From NCBI RefSeq assembly GCF_013423485.1, contig NZ_JABFFR010000014.1, positions 62,001-126,000 of the forward strand: 64,000 nt of DNA, in the 5' to 3' direction. Shown piece by piece: positions 53,823 through 62,680 of this stretch (position 1 is the first letter of the stretch; each line of letters opens with the position of its first letter). Below the pieces are notes generated by a model. The model made no database searches. It saw only the letters and a program-made list of their open reading frames with translations, and had not been told where the DNA came from. This DNA comes from Azospirillum oleiclasticum. GTDB taxonomy: Bacteria; Pseudomonadota; Alphaproteobacteria; Azospirillales; Azospirillaceae. The position numbers and the translations under genes are program-made.

Positions 53823-54794
53823 TCACGCGGTCACCGCCGGCCCCTCCGCCGCCTCGACCAGCGCCTTGGGCAGCTTGAAGACGATGCTCTCCTGCGCGGT
53901 GGTTACCGTCTCCAGCGTGACGTCGAAGCGGCTGCGGATGGCGTCCACCACCTCCTCCACCAGCACTTCCGGGGCCGACGCGCCGGCGGTGATGCCCAGC
54001 GTGCGCACGCCCTCCAGCCAGGCCCAGTCGATCTCTGCCGCACGCTGGACCAGCCAGGCGCGCCCGCAGCCGCTGGTCTTCGCCACCTCGACCAGCCGCT
54101 TGGAGTTGGAGGAGTTGGGCGCGCCCAGCACCAGCAGCGCCTCGATGCGGTGGGCGATGCTCTTCACCGCCTGCTGGCGGTTGGTGGTGGCGTAGCAGAT
54201 GTCCTCCTTCTTCGGGCCGGAGATGGAGGGGAAACGGGCCTGCAACGCCGCCACGATCCCCGCCGTCTCGTCGATCGACAGGGTGGTCTGGGTGGCGTAG
54301 GCGAGGTTGCCGGTGTCGGTGAGGTCGAGCCGGGCCACGTCCTCCTCCGTCTCCACCAGCACGACGGCATCCTCGGGAAGCTGGCCCATGGTGCCGACCA
54401 CCTCCGGATGGCCGGCGTGGCCGATCAGGACGATGCGCTTGCCCTCCTCGAAATGTCGTTCCACCTCGCGGTGGACCTTGCTGACCAGCGGGCAGGTGGC
54501 GTCGAGGTAGAACAGACCGCGGCGGTCGGCCTCTGCCGGCACCTGCTTGGGCACGCCATGGGCGGAGAAGACCACCGGACGGCCGTCCGGCACCTCGTGC
54601 AGCTCGTCCACGAAGACCGCACCCTTGGCCTCCAGCGTCTCGACCACGAATCGGTTGTGGACGATCTCGTGCCGGACGAAGACCGGGGCGCCGTAGCGCT
54701 CCAGCGCCGTCTCCACGATCTGGATCGCGCGGTCGACGCCGGCGCAGAAACCGCGCGGTGCGGCGAGCAGGATGGTCAGTGGCGCTCTGGTCAT
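53823..54794 (-). CDS. ispH: 4-hydroxy-3-methylbut-2-enyl diphosphate reductase
   Basis: Last step of the MEP isoprenoid pathway, a [4Fe-4S] reductase. The 323 residues show the three cluster cysteines in [10 protein letters not shown] (Cys17), [13 protein letters not shown] and [11 protein letters not shown], and the catalytic-pocket TEED-equivalent (VETEEDVAR). [15 protein letters not shown] is also typical. Its products feed the hopanoid genes (hpnC, hpnE) 20 kb away. Confidence 0.96.
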   Translation of the reverse strand: MTRAPLTILLAAPRGFCAGVDRAIQIVETALERYGAPVFVRHEIVHNRFVVETLEAKGAVFVDELHEVPDGRPVVFSAHGVPKQVPAEADRRGLFYLDATCPLVSKVHREVERHFEEGKRIVLIGHAGHPEVVGTMGQLPEDAVVLVETEEDVARLDLTDTGNLAYATQTTLSIDETAGIVAALQARFPSISGPKKEDICYATTNRQQAVKSIAHRIEALLVLGAPNSSNSKRLVEVAKTSGCGRAWLVQRAAEIDWAWLEGVRTLGITAGASAPEVLVEEVVDAIRSRFDVTLETVTTAQESIVFKLPKALVEAAEGPAVTA

Positions 54795-54910
54795 GCCGTA
54801 TCCCGTTTCTCAGGCTCTCGCGGACGCATGCTGCGGTGCGGCTTGTGCCGGCCCCGCCGCTTCTCTACAGTCGCGGCCGGACGCAACGAAAACGACACCA
54901 GGCAACGCGC

Positions 54911-55495
54911 ATGCTCCGCCGTTCGCACCCCTATATAGGAACCTTCGCCCGCGCTTGTCTGCCGCTTTCGGCCCTTGTGGGGCTGGGCGGCTGCGGCAGC
55001 ATGGGGCTGTCGGCACCGACCCCGACCGAACTGGCGCTGGCTTGCCCGAAGGTCGCCATCGTCCGCGATCTCCAGACCGTGACCCAGTTCCGGCCCGGGG
55101 CCGGGCGCGATCTGACCGACGTGGAGTCCCGCGCCGCCCTGGTGGACTACGCCGGCAACTGCGAATACGGCAGCGACGGCGTGACCGTCAACGTCAACCT
55201 GTTCCTGGTCGCCGAGCGCGGTCCGGCCCTGCAGGGCAGCCAAGCCAAGTACACCTATTTCGTCGCCATGTCCAAGCCGGGCCAGGACCAGCCGGCGATC
55301 AAGACCGCCTTCGACACCACGGTGGACTTCCCGGCGGGCAAGAACCGCGCCGGCAACCGGGAGGAGCTGAACCCGAGGATCCCCCTGCCCAAGGACGTGA
55401 ACGCCAAGGACTGGGCCATCTTCATCGGCTTCCAGTTGACCCCGGAACAATTGGAATACAACCGGAAGCAACTGGAGCAGCCGGTTGTGAAGTAG
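54911..55495 (+). CDS. Hypothetical outer-membrane-type lipoprotein
   Basis: A 194-residue product with signal peptide and lipobox (LSALVGLGGC, Cys28). The mature protein has a beta-rich body (VAIVRDLQTVTQFRPG, NCEYGSDGVTVNVNLFLVAERGPAL, KYTYFVAM) and a helical C-terminus (FQLTPEQLEYNRKQLEQ). I recognise no named family, although similar proteins look common in Rhodospirillales. It precedes the glycine riboswitch, divergent from ispH. Confidence 0.65.
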   Translation: MLRRSHPYIGTFARACLPLSALVGLGGCGSMGLSAPTPTELALACPKVAIVRDLQTVTQFRPGAGRDLTDVESRAALVDYAGNCEYGSDGVTVNVNLFLVAERGPALQGSQAKYTYFVAMSKPGQDQPAIKTAFDTTVDFPAGKNRAGNREELNPRIPLPKDVNAKDWAIFIGFQLTPEQLEYNRKQLEQPVVK

Positions 55496-55599
55496 TGCGG
55501 CTGTATGGAGCGGGGCAACTTTTCCGAAGGGTGGTCCACGCATCCGTTGACAAACCCGCCCGGCCGGGTAGGTTAGGCCGCATACGCCGATCATCCCTC

Positions 55600-55820
55600 G
55601 CGGGAGAGACCGCCGCGGAGCCTGCCCCGACAGGGGCATGCGCCGGCCGGGCGGCGCCGAAGGAGCAACCGCCCCCGGAAACTCTCAGGCAGAAGGACCG
55701 CAGGGACAGGCACTCTGGAAAGCGGATCGCCGCGCTCGTTGGCGCGATGATCCCACCGAAGGAGTAAGCCGGCGCCGTCCGCGGCCCGGTGAATCTCTCA
55801 GGTCCAAGACAGAAGGGGGC
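55600..55820 (+). promoter_or_regulatory. Tandem glycine riboswitch
   Basis: Two glycine aptamers in series. The first (55600 to about 55698) has GGGAGAGACC, GCGCCGAAGGAGCAA and AAACTCTCAGGCA. The second (about 55711-55820) has ACTCTGGAAAGC, CACCGAAGGAGTAAGC, GTGAATCTCTCAGGT and a closing GACAGAAGGGG. These are the conserved cores of the class, which switches on glycine cleavage when glycine is high. It ends 50 bp before the gcvT start, leaving room for an expression platform that overlaps the ribosome site. Confidence 0.95.
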
Positions 55821-55869
55821 CGACCTCCGCGAACCCGCGGGGGATGGCACCATCGTCGGAGGAACCGGA

Positions 55870-56982
55870 GTGACCGAGGCGCCTGATACCCTCAAGACCA
55901 CCCCGCTGCACGGGCTCCATCTGGAGCTGAAGGCCCGCATGGTACCCTTCGCCGGCTATGACATGCCGGTGCAATACCCCATGGGCATCATGAAGGAGCA
56001 CCAGCACACCCGCGCCCGCGCGGGTCTGTTCGACGTGTCCCACATGGGGCAGGTGCGGCTGTTCGGCGACGATCCGGCGGCGGCGCTGGAGTCGCTGGTG
56101 CCGGGCGACATTCGCGGGCTGAAGCCGGGGCGGATGCGCTACACCCTGTTCACCAACGAGGCTGGCGGCATCCTGGATGACCTGATGGTCACCAACGCCG
56201 ACGGGCATCTGTTCCTGGTGGTCAACGCCGCCCGCAAGGAGCACGACATCGCCCACCTGACCGAGCGGCTGAAGGGCCGGGCGGAGGTGGAGCCGCTGCC
56301 CGACGCGGCGCTGATGGCGATCCAGGGGCCGGAGGCGGCGGCGGTGCTCGCCCGCTTCATCCCGGAAGCCGCGACCATGGCCTTCATGAGCTACCTGCCG
56401 GCCACCTTCGACGGCATCCCGGTGATCGTCACCCGCTCCGGCTACACGGGCGAGGACGGCTACGAGATCTCCTGCGCGTCGGCCGACGCCGACCCCATCG
56501 CGCGGCGCCTGCTGGCGGAGGAGGAGGTCGAGGCGATCGGGCTGGGTGCCCGCGATTCGCTGCGGCTGGAAGCCGGGCTCTGCCTCTACGGCCACGACAT
56601 CGACGAGACGACCACGCCGGTCGAGGCCGCGCTGGAATGGGCGCTGTCCAAGCGCCGCCGGCAGGAGGGCGGCTTTCCCGGCGCCGACACCATCCTGAAG
56701 CAGCTTGCCGAGGGAGCGCCGCGCCGCCGCGTGGGCATCCGCCCCGACGGCCGCGCCCCGGCGCGCGAGCACACCGAGATCACCGACGCCGCGGGACGCC
56801 GCATCGGCGAGGTCACCAGTGGCGGCTTCGGCCCCACCGCCAACGCGCCGGTCGCCATGGGCTATGTGGAGACCGCGTCGGCCGCCGCCGACACGCCCCT
56901 CCAGCTCATGGTGCGCGGCAAGCCGCTGGCCGCGCGGGTGGCCGCCATGCCCTTCGTGCCGCAGCGCTACTACCGCGGTTGA
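55870..56982 (+). CDS. gcvT: Glycine cleavage system aminomethyltransferase (T protein)
   Basis: Transfers the methylene group from the lipoyl arm of GcvH to tetrahydrofolate, releasing ammonia. From GTG 55870 (GGAGGA 7 bases upstream) it has 370 residues: [55 protein letters not shown] and [20 protein letters not shown] with the catalytic Asp. First gene of the riboswitch-controlled gcv operon. Confidence 0.96.
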   Translation: MTEAPDTLKTTPLHGLHLELKARMVPFAGYDMPVQYPMGIMKEHQHTRARAGLFDVSHMGQVRLFGDDPAAALESLVPGDIRGLKPGRMRYTLFTNEAGGILDDLMVTNADGHLFLVVNAARKEHDIAHLTERLKGRAEVEPLPDAALMAIQGPEAAAVLARFIPEAATMAFMSYLPATFDGIPVIVTRSGYTGEDGYEISCASADADPIARRLLAEEEVEAIGLGARDSLRLEAGLCLYGHDIDETTTPVEAALEWALSKRRRQEGGFPGADTILKQLAEGAPRRRVGIRPDGRAPAREHTEITDAAGRRIGEVTSGGFGPTANAPVAMGYVETASAAADTPLQLMVRGKPLAARVAAMPFVPQRYYRG

Positions 56983-57020
56983 CAGACAACACACACGGAC
57001 TTCCGGACAGGGGACAGGCG

Positions 57021-57395
57021 ATGACCGTCAAGTACACCAAGGATCACGAGTGGGTTCGCATCGAGGGCGACGTCGGCACGGTCGGCGTCACCGACTTCGC
57101 CCAGCAGCAGTTGGGCGACGTGGTGTTCGTGGAACTGCCGGAGGCCGGCCGCGAGCTGACGCTGGGTGGCGAGGCGGCGGTGGTGGAGTCGGTGAAGGCG
57201 GCGAGCGACGTGTTCGCCCCGGTCTCCGGCACCGTGACCGAGTCGAACGGGGCGCTGGTCGAGGAGCCCTCGATGGTCAACAGCGCGGCCGAGACCGACG
57301 GCTGGTTCTTCAAGCTGACGCTGTCCAGCCCGTCGGAGCTGGACGACCTGATGGACGCCGACGCCTACAAGGCCTACGTCGAGGGACTGCACTGA
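57021..57395 (+). CDS. gcvH: Glycine cleavage system H protein
   Basis: Carries the lipoyl group between the P, T and L proteins. The 124 residues contain [31 protein letters not shown] and the lipoylation site ESVKAASD with Lys60. It lies 38 bp after gcvT with a GGACAGG ribosome site and ends 1 bp before gcvPA. Confidence 0.96.
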   Translation: MTVKYTKDHEWVRIEGDVGTVGVTDFAQQQLGDVVFVELPEAGRELTLGGEAAVVESVKAASDVFAPVSGTVTESNGALVEEPSMVNSAAETDGWFFKLTLSSPSELDDLMDADAYKAYVEGLH

Positions 57396-57396
57396 G

Positions 57397-58737
57397 ATGC
57401 GTTACCTGCCCCTGACCGAGTCCGACCGGCGGTCGATGCTGGCGACCATCGGCGCCGCGTCGGTCGACGACCTGTTCCGCGACGTGCCCATGGCGGCCCG
57501 CCACTCCGGCCCGATCCCCGAGCTCCCCGGCCACATGGGCGAGCTCGAGGTGGAGCGGCTGCTCGGCTCCATGGCCGCCCGCAACCTCGCGGCCGGGTCC
57601 TGCCCGAGCTTCCTGGGGGCGGGGTCCTACCGCCACCATGTGCCGTCCACCGTCGATTACATGATCCAGCGCGGCGAGTTCCTCACCGCCTACACGCCCT
57701 ACCAGCCGGAAATCAGCCAGGGCACGCTCCAGGTCCTGTTCGAGTTCCAGACGCAGGTGGCGCTGCTGACCGGCATGGATGTCGCCAACGCCTCCATGTA
57801 CGACGGCGCGACCTCCTGCTCGGAGGCCGTGAAGATGGCCAACCGCATCACCCGGCGGAAGAAGGCCATCCTGTCCGGCGGGCTGCACCCGCATTACCGC
57901 GACGTGACCACGACGGACGCCGCCTTCACCGGTTTCGACGCCGTGACCCTGCCGCCCGACGCCTTCGGCGGCGAGGATCTGGCGGGCATGGTGGACGCGC
58001 AGACCTCCTGCGTGGTGGTGCAGTACCCCAGCGTCTTCGGCCGCATCTACGACTACACGGAGCTGGCGAAGAGCTGCCAGGCCAAGGGCGCGCTCCTCAT
58101 CGTGGTGGTGACGGAGGCCGTGTCGCTCGGCCTGCTGACCCCGCCCGGCGACATGGGTGCGGACATCGTGGCGGCGGAGGGCCAGTCCTTCGGCAACCCG
58201 CTGAACTTCGGCGGACCGTATGTCGGGCTCTTCGCCTGCAAGGAGAAGTACGTACGCCAGATGCCGGGCCGGCTCTGCGGCCAGACGGTGGACGCCGACG
58301 GCAAGCGCGGCTTCGTGCTGACTCTCTCCACCCGCGAGCAGCACATCCGGCGGGAGAAGGCGACGTCCAACATCTGCACCAACTCGGGCCTGTGCGCGCT
58401 GGCCTTCTCCATCCACGTCTCTCTGCTGGGCGAGGAAGGGCTGGCGGGGCTCGCCCGCCTCAACCACGCCAAGGCCGTGCAGCTCGCCGAGAAGCTGGCG
58501 GGTGTCAAGGGGGTGGAGGTCGTCAACGACGCCTTTTTCAACGAGTTCACGGTGAAGCTGCCGAAGCCCGCCGCGGGCGTGGTGGAGACGCTGGCGCAGC
58601 GCCGCATCCTGGCCGGCGTGCCGGCCTCCCGCCTGTTCCCCGGCGAACACCCCGACCTGCTGCTGGTCGCGGCGACCGAGACCAACACCGACTCCGACAT
58701 GGACGCCTTCGCCCAGGCGCTCGCCGAGGTGCTGTGA
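57397..58737 (+). CDS. gcvPA: Glycine dehydrogenase (decarboxylating) subunit 1
   Basis: Non-PLP-binding half of the split P protein. The 446 residues start [27 protein letters not shown], with [39 protein letters not shown] and [20 protein letters not shown] typical of subunit 1. It pairs with GcvPB encoded next. The gene starts two bases after gcvH, so translation is coupled. Confidence 0.96.
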   Translation: MRYLPLTESDRRSMLATIGAASVDDLFRDVPMAARHSGPIPELPGHMGELEVERLLGSMAARNLAAGSCPSFLGAGSYRHHVPSTVDYMIQRGEFLTAYTPYQPEISQGTLQVLFEFQTQVALLTGMDVANASMYDGATSCSEAVKMANRITRRKKAILSGGLHPHYRDVTTTDAAFTGFDAVTLPPDAFGGEDLAGMVDAQTSCVVVQYPSVFGRIYDYTELAKSCQAKGALLIVVVTEAVSLGLLTPPGDMGADIVAAEGQSFGNPLNFGGPYVGLFACKEKYVRQMPGRLCGQTVDADGKRGFVLTLSTREQHIRREKATSNICTNSGLCALAFSIHVSLLGEEGLAGLARLNHAKAVQLAEKLAGVKGVEVVNDAFFNEFTVKLPKPAAGVVETLAQRRILAGVPASRLFPGEHPDLLLVAATETNTDSDMDAFAQALAEVL

Positions 58738-58739
58738 CG

Positions 58740-60296
58740 ATGAACAACCAGGGACGACCCACCGCCATCCCCGCCCCGACCTCCGCGGCGGGCGACACCG
58801 TCACCGGCAACCGCGGCCTGCGCATCGAGGAGCCGCTGATCTTCGAGCAGGACAGCCCCGGTCGCTGCGGCGTCGATCTGCCGGCATTGCCCGACGTCGG
58901 CCTGCGCCTCGGCCCGGTGAAGCCGCGCGGCAGCATCGGGCTGCCCGGCCTGTCCGAGCCGCAGGTGGTCCGCCACTACACCCGGCTGTCGCAGAAGAAC
59001 TATGCGATCGACGCCGGGCTGTACCCGCTCGGCTCCTGCACCATGAAGCACAACCCGCGCCTGAACGAGAAGATGGCGCGGCTGCCCGGCTTCGCCGACG
59101 TGCACCCGCTCCAGCCGGAGTCGACCGTGCAGGGGGCGCTGGCGCTGATGGACGAGCTGGCCCACTGGCTGAAGGCGCTGACCGGCATGCCGGCGGTGAC
59201 GCTGGCGCCCGCCGCCGGCGCGCATGGCGAGATGGCCGGCATGATGGCGATCCGCGCGGCGCTGGAGCACCGCGGGGAGGGTGCCCGCAAGCGCGTGCTG
59301 GTGCCGGAGAGCGCGCACGGCACCAACCCGGCGACCGCGGCGGCCATCGGCTACAGCGTCGATCCGATCCCGGCGACCGCCGAGGGCCGCGTCGATCTGG
59401 AGGCGCTGAAGGCCAAGCTGGGTCCGGACGTGGCGGCGATCATGCTGACCAACCCGAACACCTGCGGCCTGTTCGAGCGCGACATCATCGCGATCGCCGA
59501 GGTGGTGCACGCGGCCGGTGCCTTCTTCTACTGCGACGGCGCCAACTTCAACGCCATCGTCGGGCGGGTGATGCCGGCCGAGCTCGGCATCGACGCCATG
59601 CACATCAACCTGCACAAGACCTTCTCCACCCCGCACGGCGGCGGCGGCCCCGGCTCCGGCCCGGTGGTCTTCTCCGCGGCGCTGGCGCCCTTCGTGCCGG
59701 TGCCCTACGTGCGCAAGGACGGTGACCGCTTCGTGCTGGTCGAGCGCGAGGGGGAGGGCGGCACCGCCTATGGCCGGATGAAGGCCTTCCATGGCCAGAT
59801 GGGCATGTTCGTGCGCGCGCTGTCCTACATGCTGAGCCATGGGGCGGATGGGCTGTGGCAGGCGTCGGGCGACGCCGTGCTCAACGCCAACTACCTGATG
59901 GCGCGGCTCAACGACGTGATGACGGCGCCGTTCGAGGGGCCGTGCATGCACGAATGCCTGTTCGACGACCGCTTCCTGAAGGGCACCGGGGTCAGCACGC
60001 TCGACATCGCCAAGGCGCTGATCGACGAGGGCTTCCACCCCATGACCATGTATTTCCCGCTGGTCGTGCACGGCGCCCTGCTGATCGAGCCGACCGAGAC
60101 GGAGTCCAAGGACGCGCTCGACCAGTTCGTCACCGCGCTCAGGGCGCTGGCGGAGCGGGCGAAGACGGGCGACGCCGCCTGGTTCCAGGCGGCACCGCGC
60201 TTCACCCCGCGCCGCCGCCTGGACGAGACCGCCGCAGCCCGCAAGCCGGTGCTGCGCTGGGCGCCCGAGCCGGAACGGCTGGAAGCGGCGGAGTAA
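58740..60296 (+). CDS. gcvPB: Glycine dehydrogenase (decarboxylating) subunit 2
   Basis: PLP-binding half of the P protein. The 518 residues show NYAIDAGLYPLGSCTMKHNPR and INLHKTFSTPHGGGGPGSGP, with the PLP lysine in LHKTFS. ATG 58740 lies 2 bp after the gcvPA stop; upstream in-frame starts overlap gcvPA heavily and encode non-family sequence. No L-protein gene is in this operon. A strong hairpin follows. Confidence 0.96.
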   Translation: MNNQGRPTAIPAPTSAAGDTVTGNRGLRIEEPLIFEQDSPGRCGVDLPALPDVGLRLGPVKPRGSIGLPGLSEPQVVRHYTRLSQKNYAIDAGLYPLGSCTMKHNPRLNEKMARLPGFADVHPLQPESTVQGALALMDELAHWLKALTGMPAVTLAPAAGAHGEMAGMMAIRAALEHRGEGARKRVLVPESAHGTNPATAAAIGYSVDPIPATAEGRVDLEALKAKLGPDVAAIMLTNPNTCGLFERDIIAIAEVVHAAGAFFYCDGANFNAIVGRVMPAELGIDAMHINLHKTFSTPHGGGGPGSGPVVFSAALAPFVPVPYVRKDGDRFVLVEREGEGGTAYGRMKAFHGQMGMFVRALSYMLSHGADGLWQASGDAVLNANYLMARLNDVMTAPFEGPCMHECLFDDRFLKGTGVSTLDIAKALIDEGFHPMTMYFPLVVHGALLIEPTETESKDALDQFVTALRALAERAKTGDAAWFQAAPRFTPRRRLDETAAARKPVLRWAPEPERLEAAE

Positions 60297-60302
60297 CGGG
60301 GA

Positions 60303-60340
60303 GGACGTTGGGTCTTGCGGCAAGCGAAGACCCAACGTCC
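60303..60340 (+). terminator. Hairpin terminator after gcvPB
   Basis: A perfect 14-bp stem (60303-60316 with 60327-60340) and a 10-base loop lie seven bases after the stop codon. No T-run follows directly, so termination may be partial or Rho-assisted. Confidence 0.65.
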
Positions 60341-60452
60341 GCCACTGTTCATGACAGGAGTTTAATTTAGAGGTTAAACAATCTTCAGTATCGGCCCGGC
60401 GGAGAATGGTGTAGCCTTCTCGCCGGGTTTGAGGTCAACGTGGGAGGCGGAG

Positions 60453-60905
60453 ATGCCGGTGTGGCGCCGTTACCTCGTTCGCGACGCCTCCGGGCGGATG
60501 GTCGAACTGCCGAGCCGCGCTTTGGACAAGGCGGAGGACGGCACCTCGCCGATACCGGGCTTCGCCGGCCGCTGCGTCGATGTGGTGGCCGCCGTCCTGG
60601 TCGCCGAGCGCGGCCAGAGTCCGCAGGTGGCCGAGGTGTCCTTCACCAAGCTGTATTTCGACAAGAGCGGCTTCGTCGATACCGGCAAGCGCGAACGCAT
60701 GATCCGCCTGATGCTGGAGAGCGTCGCCGACAAGCGCCTCGCCCGCATTCCCAACGCGGCGCGGGCGGAAGCGGCGGTGCGCGCCGGTGCCGCCCGGCTC
60801 CAACTCGCTGACGAGTTCGCGTGGCAGCCCGGCCCGGCGGAAATGAACGAGGTCATGCTGCGGCTCGACCACCGCCCGGCCGGGCAGGGTCACACCGTTC
60901 ACTGA
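60453..60905 (+). CDS. Hypothetical protein
   Basis: A 150-residue soluble protein from ATG 60453 with GGGAGG upstream. The N-terminus reads MPVWRRYLVRDASGRMVELPSRALDKAEDG. The middle (VAEVSFTKLYFDKSGFVDTGKRERMIRLMLESVADK) is mixed alpha/beta. No signal peptide, membrane helix or recognised motif. It lies between the gcv terminator and a small membrane protein. Confidence 0.65.
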   Translation: MPVWRRYLVRDASGRMVELPSRALDKAEDGTSPIPGFAGRCVDVVAAVLVAERGQSPQVAEVSFTKLYFDKSGFVDTGKRERMIRLMLESVADKRLARIPNAARAEAAVRAGAARLQLADEFAWQPGPAEMNEVMLRLDHRPAGQGHTVH

Positions 60906-61017
60906 TGGGGCACCACTGACCGGTCGGCATTGAAGTCCGGCCGTCATTGAAGTCCGGTCGGGTCCGGCACCATATGACGGCTCGGCGATCCCGCCGCATC
61001 GAGGCCGCGACACCACC

Positions 61018-61293
61018 ATGGCACGCAGCACCGCCGCCACCCTGTCCCTGGCCCGCATGCGCCAGATCGTGTTGATCGGCATGGGCTGGACCATCATCGC
61101 CGTCGGTTTCCTTGTTGTCCCCCTGCCGGGGCCGTTCGGTCTGCCGTTGATGCTGGTGGGCGGCGTCATCCTCCTGCGTAATTCCGACGACGCCAAGCGT
61201 CTCTTCGTGCGCATGAAGCGCCGGTTCCCCCGCCTGTTCGTTCCGGTGGAGCGCGTCCGCGACCGCCTGCGCCGCCGCCGCCGCGCCGTCTGA
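61018..61293 (+). CDS. Small PGPGW-like membrane protein
   Basis: A 91-residue protein with one or two close transmembrane helices (MRQIVLIGMGWTIIAVGFLVVPLPGPFGLPLMLVGGVILL), where LPGPFG resembles the PGPGW transmembrane motif. The cytoplasmic tail is strongly basic (MKRRFPRLF ... DRLRRRRRAV). Function unknown; lipid or nucleic-acid contact is possible from the charge. Confidence 0.65.
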   Translation: MARSTAATLSLARMRQIVLIGMGWTIIAVGFLVVPLPGPFGLPLMLVGGVILLRNSDDAKRLFVRMKRRFPRLFVPVERVRDRLRRRRRAV

Positions 61294-61366
61294 CCGGCGC
61301 CTCTTTACAGCCGCGTGACGGTGCTGCCATGGTGCCCGCCTTCGGTTCGATGCGGAGGAAGCGGCG

Positions 61367-62530
61367 GTGCGGTCGGGCAATGCGGTCCTGTCGGGGTACG
61401 GGACGACCATCTTCGAGGTGATGTCGCGTCTGGCGGATGAGCATGGCGCCATCAATCTGGGCCAGGGCTTCCCTGACGACCGCGGCCCGGCCGACGTGCT
61501 CGAAGCCGCCTCCCGCGCTCTCCAGGATGGGTGGAACCAGTACCCGTCGATGATGGGCACGCCGGAGCTTCGACAGGCGCTGGCCGCCCACGCCGCCCGC
61601 TTCTACGGGCTTGATGTCGATTGGAAGACCGAGGTGATGGTCACCTCCGGCGCCACCGAGGCGCTGGCCGCCTGCCTGTTCGGACTGATCGAGCCCGGCG
61701 ACGAGGTGGTGCTGTTCCAGCCGATGTACGACAGCTACCTGCCGATCGTGCGGCGCGCCGGCGGCATCCCGCGCTTCGTCAATCTGCGCGCCCCGGACTG
61801 GAGCTTCACCGAGGCCGATCTGGCCGCCGCCTTCAGCGCGAAGACCAAGCTCGTCCTGATCAACGACCCGCTGAACCCGGCGGCCAAGGTGTTCACCCGC
61901 GACGAGCTGGCGCTGATCGCCTCCTTCGTCGAGCGGTACGACGCCTTCGCCGTCTGCGACGAGGTGTACGAGCACATCGTCTTCGACGGGCGCCCGCACA
62001 TCCCGCTGATGACCCTGCCCGGCATGCGCGAGCGCTGCCTGAAGATCGGCTCGGCCGGCAAGACCTTCTCGCTCACCGGCTGGAAGGTCGGCTACATCAC
62101 CGGCGCTCCGCGCCTGCTCCAGCCCGTGGCGAAGGCGCACCAGTTCCTCACCTTCACCACCCCGCCGAACCTTCAGGCGGCGGTGGCCTACGGGCTGGGC
62201 AAGGACGCGTCCTACTTCAGCGGGCTCGCCGAGGGTCTCCAGGCCAAGCGCGACCGGCTGGCGGCGGGCATCGCCGCGGCCGGGCTGGAGGTGCTGCCGT
62301 CCGCCGGCACCTATTTCGTGGTGGCCGACATCCGTTCCACCGGCTTCGACGGCACGGACGAGGATTTCTGCCGCTGGCTGACGGCGGAGGCCGGGGTGAC
62401 CGCGATCCCGGTCAGCGCCTTCTTCGTCCAGGACGCGCCCACCACCTGCATCCGCTTCTGCTTCTCGAAGCGGGACGAGATCCTGGACACGGCGGCGGAG
62501 CGGCTGCGCGTCCGTCTGGCGCGCGGGTGA
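61367..62530 (+). CDS. Class I/II aminotransferase
   Basis: A 387-residue PLP enzyme. It shows INLGQGFPDDRGP, VTSGATEALAACLFGLIEPGDEVVLFQPMYDSY, a PLP-contacting CDEVYEHIVFDG, and the lysine in SAGKTFSLTGWKVGY. The LGQGFPD and QFLTF features place it near methionine/kynurenine aminotransferases (YbdL-like), but substrate is uncertain. INDPLNPAAK has Leu where family members usually have His (NPHNP). Confidence 0.9.
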   Translation: MRSGNAVLSGYGTTIFEVMSRLADEHGAINLGQGFPDDRGPADVLEAASRALQDGWNQYPSMMGTPELRQALAAHAARFYGLDVDWKTEVMVTSGATEALAACLFGLIEPGDEVVLFQPMYDSYLPIVRRAGGIPRFVNLRAPDWSFTEADLAAAFSAKTKLVLINDPLNPAAKVFTRDELALIASFVERYDAFAVCDEVYEHIVFDGRPHIPLMTLPGMRERCLKIGSAGKTFSLTGWKVGYITGAPRLLQPVAKAHQFLTFTTPPNLQAAVAYGLGKDASYFSGLAEGLQAKRDRLAAGIAAAGLEVLPSAGTYFVVADIRSTGFDGTDEDFCRWLTAEAGVTAIPVSAFFVQDAPTTCIRFCFSKRDEILDTAAERLRVRLARG

Positions 62531-62680
62531 CCGGCGGCCTTCCCGGAAGACTTATCCGTTTGGTGCCAAACCCGTAGCGCTTTTCCAGGCGCTTCGGCAT
62601 ACTCCCGCGCCGATTGAAGCCGGGCCGGCCCCGCGGTCGCACCGCAGGCGGCCCCTTCCTCCTTGGGGGCGTTCCCTGTC

